The notes below the pieces were generated by a model that saw nothing but the letters and a program-made list of their open reading frames with translations, was not told the DNA's origin and did no database searches. Below are positions 32,147-41,725 of a stretch of 64,000 nucleotides of DNA, one piece after another; position 1 is the stretch's first letter, and the number at the start of each line of letters is the position of its first letter. The position numbers were made by a program, and so were the translations under genes. The DNA is from Candidatus Bathyarchaeia archaeon (GTDB lineage Archaea > Thermoproteota > Bathyarchaeia > 40CM-2-53-6 > DTGE01), in contig JAWCKG010000004.1 in the NCBI GenBank assembly GCA_038852285.1, forward strand, positions 1-64,000. Reading direction: 5' to 3'.

Positions 32147-33343
32147 TCAAGGAGAACCTATCCGATTAAGCTGCTCGAGGACGTGCCTCCTTATCTCCTC
32201 CGCTTTCGGCAGTTTTTGAATAATCTTCCCCTCTGCAATGTATTCCTTCAACAAAGGGTTCATCGACTCCCCGCATTGTCGGCATTTAGGCGGGTCCTCT
32301 TCTGCGAGTTTTACCAAATCTTGAAGGCAACGGTCGCAGCGCCAAACCTGTTTTCTGCCTCCAAGTTTTCCCCTTTTCGCGACCATCCTCCCCTCCATTT
32401 CCACTAGGTCGAGGGCGAAGTCGATGGTGTGGGCGTTGCTGATGGATGTACCGACTCCAAACCCGTCAACTCCCGCTTCACTTAACTCGACGAGCACCTC
32501 TTCGTCGATTCCACCCGACACAAATATCTTCACGTTTTTAAAACCCCTCGCATCTAACTCCCATCTTACTTCTCGGACGATCTCCTTAAAGTCACCTCTC
32601 CGGGAGCCAGGGGTGTCCAGCCTGACCCCATAAAGCCTTTCACCTAAGGATTCAGCGGCCATGATTGCTTCAATCTTTTCATCGTAATAGGTGTCTATGA
32701 GGGCAACCCTTGGAACATCTTTTTCTATAACTTCATCAAAGGCCTTCCAAGCCTTTACTTGATCTCCCATGACTATGATCAAGGCGTGGGGCATCGTTCC
32801 CACCGGATCCCTCCCGATGATTTTCGCCCCAGAAAGACTTGAAACAGCGTCGAATCCACCTATGTAGATCGCTCTATCGATCATGGGTGAAATGGCTGGA
32901 TGCATGCGTCGGATGCCGAAGGATAGAAGCGTTTTTTCATTACCCACGAGCTTCCTCATTCTCGCAGCGGCAGTGGCTATGCCTGATGCCTCGCATATTA
33001 ATCCCAGCATCGGAGTCTCCAGCACGCAATATTCTCCATATGGGCCCTCTACCGTCAGCACAGGGACTTTAAACCCCATTTGATCATGTGAGCGGAAGAT
33101 TGTTCCCTCAGGCATGGCCTTCACATCCACGCGGTACCCTTCAAACAGCCTTAACGTTTCCTCCAAACCGCAGAAAACTCCCCATCCATAGCCCCTTGGA
33201 AGGTTTGAAGCCGTAACCTCGGCGTAAGCCCTCTTAGAGGCGAGGCCCTTGGCTTCAAGAATTCTTTTGGTTCTAACAAAGTATACGTCCGTTGTACCTC
33301 CACTTTTAATTTCCTCATCTGAGGCTACGTGAAACAATCTCAT
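32147..33343 (-). CDS. Nicotinate phosphoribosyltransferase-like enzyme with C-terminal zinc ribbon
   Basis: 398 residues. The type II phosphoribosyltransferase barrel shows TTDVYFVRT at the N-terminus, FGIRRMHPAISPMIDRA, the phosphate-binding region near DTYYDEKIEA, GVRLDTPGSRRGD and VSGGIDEEVLVEL. A C-x2-C ... C-x2-C ribbon (CDRCLQ ... CRQCG) occupies roughly residues 345-370 and is followed by a helical tail. The archaeal family converts nicotinate to NaMN for NAD salvage, though some paralogues act on other bases. Single gene on the minus strand. Confidence 0.87.
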   Translation of the reverse strand: MRLFHVASDEEIKSGGTTDVYFVRTKRILEAKGLASKRAYAEVTASNLPRGYGWGVFCGLEETLRLFEGYRVDVKAMPEGTIFRSHDQMGFKVPVLTVEGPYGEYCVLETPMLGLICEASGIATAAARMRKLVGNEKTLLSFGIRRMHPAISPMIDRAIYIGGFDAVSSLSGAKIIGRDPVGTMPHALIIVMGDQVKAWKAFDEVIEKDVPRVALIDTYYDEKIEAIMAAESLGERLYGVRLDTPGSRRGDFKEIVREVRWELDARGFKNVKIFVSGGIDEEVLVELSEAGVDGFGVGTSISNAHTIDFALDLVEMEGRMVAKRGKLGGRKQVWRCDRCLQDLVKLAEEDPPKCRQCGESMNPLLKEYIAEGKIIQKLPKAEEIRRHVLEQLNRIGSP

Positions 33344-33484
33344 CGAAACGACACCAAGTTATCAATATAATCACCCCTTCAGAAGTTCAATATAATAATA
33401 TATGTTCGACTTGCCTAATCCGGAGCATGAGGCCTAGAATTCTAATTGTCTTCTCTTCCTACGAAAGTTGAGTTGAAAAATATT

Positions 33485-34399
33485 TCATGTTTTAGAGGCT
33501 AATCCAACGAGCTCTGCGACGCTTTTAAATCCGTTTGATTTCATATATTTTTTAATGCCAGATTCTAGTTGATGGAATATTTTGAAATCTCGGTTCATGA
33601 GGGCTGTTCCAATTTGAACCGCGGTGGCTCCGGCGAGGAAGAACTCGACGGCGTCCCTCCATGATTGAACTCCGCCGCAGCCGATGACGGGGATCTTTAG
33701 TCTTCGATGAAGCTCGTAGACGCATCGTAGGGCGATGGGCTTTAACGCTGGGCCGGATACTCCGCCGATAGCGGAGGATAAAACTGGTCTACGAGCTTTA
33801 ACATCTATAGCCATACCCTTAATTGTGTTTACGGCAGTTACGGCGTCAGCTCCCGCTTCCTCGGCGGCCTTTCCCAGTTTTTCAATAACGCCAGCATCGG
33901 GGGGGAGCTTGACGATCACATGGCCTTTGAAACGATTTTTGACGGAGGCTACAACCTCGCTTAGGGTTTCTGGATTATGTCCGAACTCCTCCCCGGTTCC
34001 CTTAACGTTTGGACAGGAGAGGTTCAATTCAACAACGTTGAATCCAGCCTCTTCCACCTTCCTAGAGACTTCGACATATTCTTGAACGCTGAACCCGTAG
34101 ACGCTCACGATTAGCTGAACTCCCATGTTCCTCGCCTCGATGAGCTCTTGAAGAGCTTGTTCTACCCCTGGGTTGGGTAAACCCATGGCGTTGATGACCC
34201 AACATTTATCCACTACGATGTTGGGTCCCGTGTAGCCCTCCTTCTCCTCAAGGCCTATGGATTTAGAAACGATGGCTCCAGCTCCAGCTTCATAGGCCCT
34301 CGCCAACAGTTTCGAGGATACGCCTAGGACTCCTGAAGCCACCATGAAGGGATTCCTTAAAGAGAGACCGAGCATTTCAACATGCAGATCTGCTTTCAT
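33485..34399 (-). CDS. pyrD: Dihydroorotate dehydrogenase, catalytic subunit (class 1B type)
   Basis: 304 residues. FMN barrel motifs: NPFMVASGVLG, IVSKSIGL, NAMGLPNPGVE, VELNLSCPNVKGTG with catalytic C129, VIVKLPPD, GGVSGPALKPIALR and IPVIGCGGVQSW ... AGATAVQIGTAL. The catalytic cysteine (rather than serine) and length mark class 1B, which pairs with a PyrK electron-transfer subunit; no pyrK is adjacent. Pyrimidine synthesis. Confidence 0.93.
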   Translation of the reverse strand: MKADLHVEMLGLSLRNPFMVASGVLGVSSKLLARAYEAGAGAIVSKSIGLEEKEGYTGPNIVVDKCWVINAMGLPNPGVEQALQELIEARNMGVQLIVSVYGFSVQEYVEVSRKVEEAGFNVVELNLSCPNVKGTGEEFGHNPETLSEVVASVKNRFKGHVIVKLPPDAGVIEKLGKAAEEAGADAVTAVNTIKGMAIDVKARRPVLSSAIGGVSGPALKPIALRCVYELHRRLKIPVIGCGGVQSWRDAVEFFLAGATAVQIGTALMNRDFKIFHQLESGIKKYMKSNGFKSVAELVGLASKT

Positions 34400-34642
34400 A
34401 CTTAACCCAGCCGATAACCGCGATCGTCCTCTCCTACATCTAAGGGGAAACGAGTATCTAATGGTTTTGTTTCATTGCCTAAATAGGAGAGTCGTCGTCG
34501 ATGCTTTCAAGACGTTAAACATTTCTTTTAGCCGATCTAATAATTAACAAAAACGTTATTTAGGGATGGGGACTTAACAGTGTGGCTTCAACGCTCTTCG
34601 CGATGCGGGCTGGCCCGCTCACATTCGTTGGGATGGGTTTGA

Positions 34643-35827
34643 ATGGACATGTATATGGTTGACTCACCTATCGGGTTATTTTTGATTAACGATCAAATGG
34701 AAATCGTGGGAAGATGTCTCTATCCCAAGGCTTCAGCCCAGGCTGCTGAAGAAGCCATCAAGCTTCTAAAAGGCTCTCCAAGCCACGGAGTCGTCTCCTT
34801 CCTTTCTCAAATCGGCCAAGCCACCGTCACCGTGGATAATAAAGACTTGGAGTCAGCCCTCAGAAAGGTCGGTGTGGATGTGAGGTTCGCTCGGCATCCG
34901 TTGATCCAGTCATTCAGAGGGCAGCTACCAACTCGGCTAATACAAGAGGGCGTTTTCAAGGACGAGGAAGAGTGGAGAAGTTTCGAGCGAGGCTTCGCCG
35001 TAGAAATGGCGAGAATTTCTATAGCCATGAGAGTTGCTCAGAGGGATATGGCGGTCATTCAAGCCGTAAGGGCGGTGGATGACGTTGATAAAACCCTAAA
35101 CCTCTTCTCCGGCAGGATGAGGGAGTGGTATGGTCTACACTTCCCTGAGCTGGATAAACTCTTGGACTCCCATGAGAGGTATGCGCGATTTGTCTTAGAA
35201 GTAGGGGATCGAAGCAACCTGGACGTGGACAAGCTGAGGCGCCTTGGCTTCGATGAAGGAAAGGCGAACATCATCTTACAGAAGAGCGCGTCTTCCTCAG
35301 GTGGTGAGATAAGCAGCGAAGACCTAACGGTGCTTCAAGACTTCTGCGAACGTATCCTCGAGCTGTATAGACTCAGGGAGAGGCTGGAAAAATATGTTGA
35401 GGAAGCGATGGAGGAGGTTGCTCCAAACCTCAGCGGTTTAATCGGCGCCACAATCTCGGCGAGGCTCATATCCCTAGCCGGTGGACTGGAGAATCTGGCG
35501 AAGATGCCTGCCAGCACCGTTCAGGTTCTGGGCGCTGAGAAGGCTTTGTTCAGGGCAATTAAAACCGGGTCAAGACCGCCAAAGCATGGGGTAATTTTTC
35601 AACACTCCGCTGTTCATCAATCCCCGAGGTGGCAGAGAGGTAAGATAGCACGGGCTTTAGCGGGGAAACTGGCGATAGCCGCCAGGCTGGACGCTTTCTC
35701 AGGAGAGTACATGGGCGAGGAGTTGAAAAAGGTGTTGGAGAAGAGGATCGATGAGGTGAAGGCTAAGTATTCTAAGCCTCCCCCGGAGAAGAGGAGACGT
35801 GCGGGTAGAGCCCGTAGAAGGCGTTGA
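34643..35827 (+). CDS. Nop5 (Nop56/58) C/D box sRNP core protein
   Basis: 394 residues. N-terminal domain to ~120, coiled-coil to ~240, then the Nop domain with APNLSGLIGATISARLISLAGGLENLAKMPASTVQVLGAEKALFRA, the RNA- and L7Ae-contacting signature. The tail is highly basic (KRRRAGRARRRR). It bridges L7Ae, C/D guide RNA and fibrillarin for 2'-O-methylation. The next gene, fibrillarin, starts inside its last 29 bp. Confidence 0.95.
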   Translation: MDMYMVDSPIGLFLINDQMEIVGRCLYPKASAQAAEEAIKLLKGSPSHGVVSFLSQIGQATVTVDNKDLESALRKVGVDVRFARHPLIQSFRGQLPTRLIQEGVFKDEEEWRSFERGFAVEMARISIAMRVAQRDMAVIQAVRAVDDVDKTLNLFSGRMREWYGLHFPELDKLLDSHERYARFVLEVGDRSNLDVDKLRRLGFDEGKANIILQKSASSSGGEISSEDLTVLQDFCERILELYRLRERLEKYVEEAMEEVAPNLSGLIGATISARLISLAGGLENLAKMPASTVQVLGAEKALFRAIKTGSRPPKHGVIFQHSAVHQSPRWQRGKIARALAGKLAIAARLDAFSGEYMGEELKKVLEKRIDEVKAKYSKPPPEKRRRAGRARRRR

Positions 35828-36497
35828 AGGCGTATACTGGATCGTCAACCATGATCGCGGCGGAGCGGCTCGAAGGCTGGCCACCGTTAACCTGTGTCCA
35901 GGCCGATCCGTATATGGGGAGTCCTTGGAGCACGTCGGCGGCGTTGAGTATCGGATATGGGATCCCTACAGAAGTAAGCTAGCCGCCTACATTATGAAGG
36001 GAGCTAAGCGTTTACCGATTAAGGCCGGGGATAGAGTCCTTTACTTGGGAGCGGGATCCGGGACAACCCCCAGCCACATCAGCGACATGGTCGGCGTAAA
36101 GGGGACCGTATATTGTGTTGAGTTCTCACAACGGGCCATGAGGGAGCTGATTGAAAGACTCTCAGCCAGGGTTAACGTTTACCCACTCCTCTTCGACGCT
36201 AGGTTTCCTGAAAGGTATTCAGGTTTCGTAAGACCCGTCGACGGTGTGTACTGTGACTTAGCCCAACCGGATCAAGCCCACATAATGGCCCGCAACGCCG
36301 AAGCCTACTTGAAGAAGTCAGGATGGGGGCTGATAGCCGTTAAGGCTCGAAGCATCAGCGTAGTCGCTGAGCCAGAGCTCATCTATATAAGAGAGCTTGA
36401 AACACTCAAGTCCAGAGGCTTCAAAATCTTAGATGAGAAGAGGCTTGAACCTTACGAAAAGGACCATTTAATGGCCTACTGCCTTTTTGAGGCGTAA
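35799..36497 (+). CDS. flpA: Fibrillarin-like rRNA/tRNA 2'-O-methyltransferase
   Basis: 232 residues from a GTG. SAM fold with RVLYLGAGSGTTPSHISDMVG, VYCVEFSQRAMREL, PLLFDARFPERY and VDGVYCDLAQPDQAHI, all fibrillarin signatures. It is the catalytic subunit of the C/D box RNP. Its 29-bp overlap with the Nop5 gene implies translational coupling and balanced synthesis of the two partners. Confidence 0.96.
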   Translation: MRVEPVEGVEGVYWIVNHDRGGAARRLATVNLCPGRSVYGESLEHVGGVEYRIWDPYRSKLAAYIMKGAKRLPIKAGDRVLYLGAGSGTTPSHISDMVGVKGTVYCVEFSQRAMRELIERLSARVNVYPLLFDARFPERYSGFVRPVDGVYCDLAQPDQAHIMARNAEAYLKKSGWGLIAVKARSISVVAEPELIYIRELETLKSRGFKILDEKRLEPYEKDHLMAYCLFEA

Positions 36498-36632
36498 AAT
36501 CCTCTCTAAACGGGAGGGTTATACGCGCGGTGGAGCGACTTGAAGTATGCTTAGATTGAAGCGATGAGAGAGGCTCTAGGAGGCGATGAAAGGTGGGTGC
36601 GCGGGTTCTTGAGAGTCTTCTCACCGCTGTGG

Positions 36633-37946
36633 TTAAGGGTAGACGCGGTTGATTAGTCTGGGGAAGGCTACGGCGTCCCGGATGTGGCTTAGTTTACATA
36701 TCCACGCCAACATTCTTTCAACCCCTAATCCGAACCCGGAGTGCGGAATTGAACCATACCTTCTCAAGTCCACATACCACGCGTAGTCTTGGGGGTTCAA
36801 TCCTTCTTCCCTCATTCTTTCAAGCAACTCCTCTTTACTGTCGATTCTTTGTCCTCCGCCGGTTATTTCTCCATATCCCTCCGGGGCTAGCAAGTCAGCT
36901 GAAAGCGTGAGATCCGGCTTCTGCGGATGCTGTTTGTGGTAGAAGGCCTTCGCCTTCTTCGGGTAATATATGATGAAAAACGGTTTATTCCTTTTCAACG
37001 CTATACGCTTCTCATACTCGTAGGTTAAATCCTCTCCGTAGGTGACTTCAACGCCCTCCGACCCTAACTCCTTTAACGCGTCGTCGTAGGTCAGCCTCTC
37101 GAAGGGAGGGTTGACTTTTAACAGGTCTTCGGGTTTTCTTCCCAGCTTTGACAGCTCGCTCCCTCTTTCTTCGCCGACGCGGTGGCAGATGTAGGCGACC
37201 AGCTCCTCTTCGTCTCGCATGATGTCCTCCAACGTATACCAGGGCGCCTCAGCCTCCAAATGCCAGTATTCGGTAAGGTGTCTTCTCGTTCTAGACCTTT
37301 CAGCTCTGAAGGAGGGTGCGAGGGTGTAGATTTTCCCTAGGGAGGCGATGGCGGCTTCGGCGTAGAGTTGCCAGCTTTGAGTTAGAAAGGCTTTTTGATC
37401 AAAATACTTCACCTCGAAGAGGGTTGCCCCGCCTTCACAAGCCGCTGAAACAAGGGTAGGCATGTGGGCTTCCACATATCCGTTTTCTTTAAACCACTCC
37501 CTAGCGGACTCTAGTAGGCTCGCCCTTATCTTCAGAATAGAATGCATTTTCTCACTTCTTATCCACAAATGCCTATGATCCAGCAGGAACTCGGGTCCGT
37601 GATATTTTCGAGCTATGGGGTAAGGCTCCTCGGCTTTTGACAGCACATGAAGCTCCTTCACATCTACTTCCCATCCCATAGGAGCCCTTTCATCCCGTTT
37701 CACCTCGCCCTCAACATGCACAACCGACTCTAATGGGATCTCCTCCACGGCCTTAAAGGCTTGCTCGCTAGCCGTCCCCTTGCGTAGGGTGCATTGAATA
37801 AAGCCTGTTCCGTCCCTTAAAATTATGAATTGGATTCCACCACTGGATCTCCAAGCGTTAACCCATCCCCTCAAGCGAACATTTTCACCAACTCGATTGC
37901 CCCGGAGAATTTCCAGTATCGAGGTGTACATACTGGATCGCTTCAC
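36633..37946 (-). CDS. asnS: Asparaginyl-tRNA synthetase
   Basis: 437 residues, class IIb. OB-fold anticodon domain (VRLRGWVNAWRSSGGIQFIILRDG) then catalytic core. Motif 2 is FRAERSRTRRHLTEYWHLEAE and motif 3 GFGLGVERMLAWI. CEGGATLFEVKYFDQKAFLTQSWQLYAEA and the end AVAFPRLINRVYP point to AsnRS rather than AspRS (which ends in FPR(D) with different loops). The organism can therefore charge Asn directly. Confidence 0.88.
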   Translation of the reverse strand: MKRSSMYTSILEILRGNRVGENVRLRGWVNAWRSSGGIQFIILRDGTGFIQCTLRKGTASEQAFKAVEEIPLESVVHVEGEVKRDERAPMGWEVDVKELHVLSKAEEPYPIARKYHGPEFLLDHRHLWIRSEKMHSILKIRASLLESAREWFKENGYVEAHMPTLVSAACEGGATLFEVKYFDQKAFLTQSWQLYAEAAIASLGKIYTLAPSFRAERSRTRRHLTEYWHLEAEAPWYTLEDIMRDEEELVAYICHRVGEERGSELSKLGRKPEDLLKVNPPFERLTYDDALKELGSEGVEVTYGEDLTYEYEKRIALKRNKPFFIIYYPKKAKAFYHKQHPQKPDLTLSADLLAPEGYGEITGGGQRIDSKEELLERMREEGLNPQDYAWYVDLRRYGSIPHSGFGLGVERMLAWICKLSHIRDAVAFPRLINRVYP

Positions 37947-38061
37947 TTATCAAACCCCCAAAACCACGAGCACCTTTCGAGCCCATGAATTTAAAAGTAT
38001 GGGTAAGCTAGAGGGTTCAGGCAACCTTGATATCCAACTATTGTTAAATTATTCATGAAAG

Positions 38062-38619
38062 GTGTCTGACCGTTTGAGTGAAGGTGAAAGGGTTAGAAGG
38101 CTGGCTGAGCTTAAATCCTTCTTAGAGGCTAAGGTCAGATCGTTGGAAGGGGAGCTAACTCGAACCAGGGAGCTAGTGGACTTAGTTGACGGCTTGCTGG
38201 CTGAAGGCAGCTTCAAGAAACTTGAGCCTAAGATCATAGCGGAGGCTGAGAGGGAGGTTTCTAGGGCACCGTTAACGACCATTGACGGCGTGAAGCTAGC
38301 GGACTTTATCGTCCAGGGAAACACGATCAGGGTTGAGCCATCACCTGAGCTGAAGCTGGAAGTATCCTATCCGCCCCTCAGCTCATTCCTCATCAACAAG
38401 GTCCTCGAACCCATGAGGAAAAAGGACTTGGAATCGGTGAGGGCTGGTGAAAAATCCGAGGATGAAGCCTTCAGCTACGAAATATCCCAGGAGGGAAACA
38501 TCTTAAAGGCCCTCACGCTTAAGAACTTCGGCGACGAAAGAAGGCTGGTCGAGTTGAAAAGCGCCGTTAAATGGACCCTTAGAAGAATGTATGAAAGATC
38601 CATTGGCAAGGCACGTTAA
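38062..38619 (+). CDS. Coiled-coil protein of unknown function
   Basis: 185 residues from a GTG. Residues 1-50 form a charged coiled coil (RVRRLAELKSFLEAKVRSLEGELTR). The rest is alpha/beta, including LTTIDGVKLADFIVQGNTIRVEP and ILKALTLKNFGDERRLVELKSAVKWTLRRMYE. It looks like a conserved soluble archaeal protein, but I cannot name the family. It lies between convergent and divergent genes with no operon partner. Confidence 0.7.
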   Translation: MSDRLSEGERVRRLAELKSFLEAKVRSLEGELTRTRELVDLVDGLLAEGSFKKLEPKIIAEAEREVSRAPLTTIDGVKLADFIVQGNTIRVEPSPELKLEVSYPPLSSFLINKVLEPMRKKDLESVRAGEKSEDEAFSYEISQEGNILKALTLKNFGDERRLVELKSAVKWTLRRMYERSIGKAR

Positions 38620-38642
38620 ACCATAAACCCGCAAACATGGTT

Positions 38643-39692
38643 TCACTTCTGTCGAGGCCCTGTGAAAAAGGGTTTCAAAAGGCTGGCGGTGGCCTCTGGT
38701 GTCCGCTCAACTACCGGTTCAAACTGTAATACCTCCATAAACCCTTTATCGTTCGTATAGTAGGATGCAAGCTTCGGCCTAGAGATGAACCTGAACTGTA
38801 GGGTGAAATGCCTCGATTTTGAGTGGAACTCCTCTGAGTAGGTGGACATGTTGAAGCTGTTCACCCCTATCCTATCGTAGGCTTGCAGCAACCTCCTCAC
38901 GCCTTCAGCCAAGCTTCTCACATGCTCCTCCTCCATTTCGCCGAGGCTTGAAATGGACGGGTGGAGAGCCATAACCTCGTTATTGCCCGTAGGAGCGTAA
39001 CTTGAAAGCCAAACCGTGCAATCGTCTTCGCCGATAAACCTCTCCTTTAGTCTTCTTTCAGTTTCGATTAAACGAACCCAGTAGCTTCGTCCTCTTCGAC
39101 GATAATACGTTAGGCTTTTCCTCAACAACTCATTTAAAGCGTAGCTGGATGACCCTTCAGCCGTCACCTGGAGATGGGGGTGAACGATGCTGGCTCCGCT
39201 GGGAGGCATGTAATTCCAGTTGATCCAAGCGTAAAGGACCTCAGCCTTGGATGCTAACCTACGAAGGTATTGAAGAGAAAGCCCCAAGGCGTCGCGTAAG
39301 GCTTCCACCTCAAATTCACCGATTGGAACGTAATGCCTTTTCGTCATGACGACGACGGCATGATGCTCGCTGAAACCGTATCGGTTGGGGAAGAGAGCCG
39401 CCTCCCCCATCTTTAACCTCCCCTCCTCCACGACGTCCTCAGGGAATTTTGGAGTTTTACGCTCGATACTCCCTGGACAGAAAGGGCACTCCTGGGATGG
39501 CTCAAACCCGTGAAGAGGCTCAAGCCGCGAGACCGGCCTTTCTCTCATCTCCCTCAACACGTTAATCCGGGCCTTTCTCCCTGTCAGTGGATCAACCCTA
39601 AGCTCTATGAGCTGCTCTTCGCTTTGAAACCCAGTTTCAGGCGTTAGAACCCTGAACCTTAAAACTTTCCTGGAAAATTTAAGGCCTCCCAT
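38643..39692 (-). CDS. Galactose-1-phosphate uridylyltransferase-like protein (HIT superfamily)
   Basis: 349 residues. CPFCPG near residue 67 is the zinc-binding start of GalT. The active-site histidine triad is in ASIVHPHLQVTAEG (HPH). ALFPNRYGFSEHHAVVV fits the nucleotide-binding lobe. GalT exchanges UMP/hexose-1-phosphate; related archaeal proteins may use other sugar phosphates or ADP. Its C-terminal zinc/histidine region is divergent, so the substrate is open. Divergent from the PIG-L deacetylase gene. Confidence 0.82.
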   Translation of the reverse strand: MGGLKFSRKVLRFRVLTPETGFQSEEQLIELRVDPLTGRKARINVLREMRERPVSRLEPLHGFEPSQECPFCPGSIERKTPKFPEDVVEEGRLKMGEAALFPNRYGFSEHHAVVVMTKRHYVPIGEFEVEALRDALGLSLQYLRRLASKAEVLYAWINWNYMPPSGASIVHPHLQVTAEGSSSYALNELLRKSLTYYRRRGRSYWVRLIETERRLKERFIGEDDCTVWLSSYAPTGNNEVMALHPSISSLGEMEEEHVRSLAEGVRRLLQAYDRIGVNSFNMSTYSEEFHSKSRHFTLQFRFISRPKLASYYTNDKGFMEVLQFEPVVERTPEATASLLKPFFTGPRQK

Positions 39693-39781
39693 CCCTCATC
39701 CGGATAAGCATTAAATCCTCCTCTCTCTTATAACGATTCGTCAAGTGAAGGAACTGGCGATTTGAGGGTGAGTTAAAAGTT

Positions 39782-40480
39782 ATGAACATTCTAGCTGTTG
39801 GAGCGCATCCCGACGATGTGGAAATGCTGTGCGGAGGCGCTTTAGCGAAAATGTCTCGGGAAGGGCATCGGGTCTTCATAGCTACGATGAGCAACGGGGA
39901 CAAAGGCCATTTAATCATCCCCCCAAAGAAGCTGGGAAGGTTGAGGCTGAAGGAGGCTGAAAACGCCGCTCACATCCTAGGCGCGGAACACCTTTACCTG
40001 GGCTTTAGGGACGCTGAGGTGTTCCATCGAGAGGAGACGGTTTTGAGGGTTGTGGAAGCGATAAGAATGGCGAAGGCTGACGTAATTCTTACACATCATC
40101 CTGAGGACTATCATCCAGATCATGTGAACGCAACTCTGTCGGTTTTAGACGCCGCTTTCGAAGCCGGTGTCCCCAGGATTAAAACCCGCCGTGAAGCCTA
40201 TACCCCAAAGAAGCTCTATTTCATGGAAACTCTTTTCGGATTGGGCTTTAACCCTGAGATTTGGGTCGACATATCAGACACCATAGAGCTGAAAATGAAG
40301 GCACTAGCCGAGCATAAATCTCAAGTAGAATGGTTGAAGAAGCATCATGGATATGACCTCCTCGAAGCCATTCGAACGTGCGCCCGATACCGGGGACTGC
40401 AGGTAGGCGTCGAATACGCAGAAGTGTTCAGCTCAGCGAAAAAGCATATGATGGTCAAACCAACCGAAATTTTCCCCTAG
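39782..40480 (+). CDS. PIG-L/LmbE-family N-deacetylase
   Basis: 232 residues. N-terminal AHPDD (8-12) and ILTHHPEDYHPDHVNAT are the zinc-binding motifs of the family that deacetylates GlcNAc-inositol, GlcNAc-malate or diacetylchitobiose. It shares a divergent promoter with the GalT-like gene, so both may act in sugar or glycolipid metabolism. Substrate not determinable. Confidence 0.9.
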   Translation: MNILAVGAHPDDVEMLCGGALAKMSREGHRVFIATMSNGDKGHLIIPPKKLGRLRLKEAENAAHILGAEHLYLGFRDAEVFHREETVLRVVEAIRMAKADVILTHHPEDYHPDHVNATLSVLDAAFEAGVPRIKTRREAYTPKKLYFMETLFGLGFNPEIWVDISDTIELKMKALAEHKSQVEWLKKHHGYDLLEAIRTCARYRGLQVGVEYAEVFSSAKKHMMVKPTEIFP

Positions 40481-40539
40481 ACTAGTTAATGTCGATGAGC
40501 CACCGTGAAGCTTTCGGATCGGATCTCTAAGGCCAATGT

Positions 40540-40707
40540 CTACGCGTCTCCTCGCTCAGCGCATGAGGGTTTAATCGGCCATGAGACCTGGCTTTTCGCG
40601 AGCCTCAGCCAGCATTCACGGCAAACCCCATATTTTCTACCCTCACCATCCATCAAGTAGAGGTAAAGCTTCGAGTCGTTACATCTCCATAGAGGGACTT
40701 CGCACAT
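40540..40707 (-). CDS. Small four-cysteine (zinc-finger-like) protein
   Basis: 55 residues from ATG 40707. The layout is MCEVPLWRCND ... YGVCRECWLRLAK: C2, C9, C29, C32 can form one zinc site. Codon pattern and motif look real. A TATA-like AT-rich stretch lies upstream (about 40730-40750). Unknown role; similar mini-fingers in archaea are often transcription- or translation-linked. Confidence 0.7.
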   Translation of the reverse strand: MCEVPLWRCNDSKLYLYLMDGEGRKYGVCRECWLRLAKSQVSWPIKPSCAERGDA

Positions 40708-40912
40708 CTTGTTGACACGTCTATCAATCTAATAACGATTCGTTATTAAAGGAGAGAGAAAGGTGTTTAGTAATCAAGTGGGGGGAGGATTAAGGGCCAT
40801 CTACCAAAGCGGGCTGAGGATTATTCAACCTTTAACCTCGCTGACTAGCCGTAAAGTTAACGTGGTTGAGGCGTCGTTAAGGTTTAAATAAAAGAGGCCG
40901 GCTTCCTTACCC

Positions 40913-41725
40913 ATGCTCGATTACCATGTGCACACTCGATATTGCCGCCACGCGACCGGTGAAGTGGAGGATTACGTGAAAGCGGCCCTCAGCTTAGGTT
41001 TGGATGAGATCGGATTCGCCGATCACTTCCCTATGTTTTATCTTCCTGAACTACCCTATGACGACTATTCTATGGATTTTGAGGAGCTCCCAGCCTATGT
41101 AGCAGAGGTTGGAAGGGTTAGAGGAATGTTCTCAGACAGGATAGGTGTGAAGGTTGGGGTGGAGGTTGACTATCAAAGAGGTAAGGAGACGACGATAAAG
41201 AGGGCTGTTTCAACCCAGGAGTTTGACTATTTGATCGGCGTTATACACTTGGTCGATGGGTGGGTAGTCGACGACACGAGGAACGTGGATAAGTTTAGGG
41301 AGTATGAGCTGGATAAGCTTTACAGAAAATATTTTGATGAGTTGGAGGCTCTGATTAAATCCGGGATCTTCGACATAGTGGGGCATATAGACGTGATTAA
41401 AAGGTTTAATTTCATTCCAGAAGGCGGTGTTGAACAATACGTGTTACCATGTCTAGACTTGATCGCTGAGAAAGGCTTATGCGTTGAATTGAACACGTCT
41501 GGACTTGACAGGCCTGTCTGCGACACTTACCCGGGTCTAAATCTACTGGAGGCCATGCGGTGTCAGGGGATTCCCATAACCTTAGGTTCAGACGCCCACG
41601 ACCCCGCTGAGGTGGGCAGACATTTCGGACGGGTTTTGGTGGAGTTGAAGAAATCCGGGTACCTGAAGGTTGCTTGCTTCGAGAAAAGGAGTATGTTGAC
41701 GAAAAGGCTTTCCGCCTTCTCCTAA
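40913..41725 (+). CDS. PHP-domain phosphatase, histidinol-phosphatase (HisK)-like
   Basis: 270 residues. PHP metal ligands: YHVHTRYCRH (H5, H7), EIGFADHFP, GVEVDY, VGHIDVIKRF and PITLGSDAHDP. Length and order match the bacterial HisK/HolPase group of the last dephosphorylation in histidine synthesis, though other phosphoesters are possible. No his genes are adjacent. Confidence 0.88.
   Translation: MLDYHVHTRYCRHATGEVEDYVKAALSLGLDEIGFADHFPMFYLPELPYDDYSMDFEELPAYVAEVGRVRGMFSDRIGVKVGVEVDYQRGKETTIKRAVSTQEFDYLIGVIHLVDGWVVDDTRNVDKFREYELDKLYRKYFDELEALIKSGIFDIVGHIDVIKRFNFIPEGGVEQYVLPCLDLIAEKGLCVELNTSGLDRPVCDTYPGLNLLEAMRCQGIPITLGSDAHDPAEVGRHFGRVLVELKKSGYLKVACFEKRSMLTKRLSAFS

Noticed and set aside
36563-36655. 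30-codon plus-strand frame after fibrillarin
   Set aside because: Too short and overlaps the 3' end of asnS; no supporting feature.
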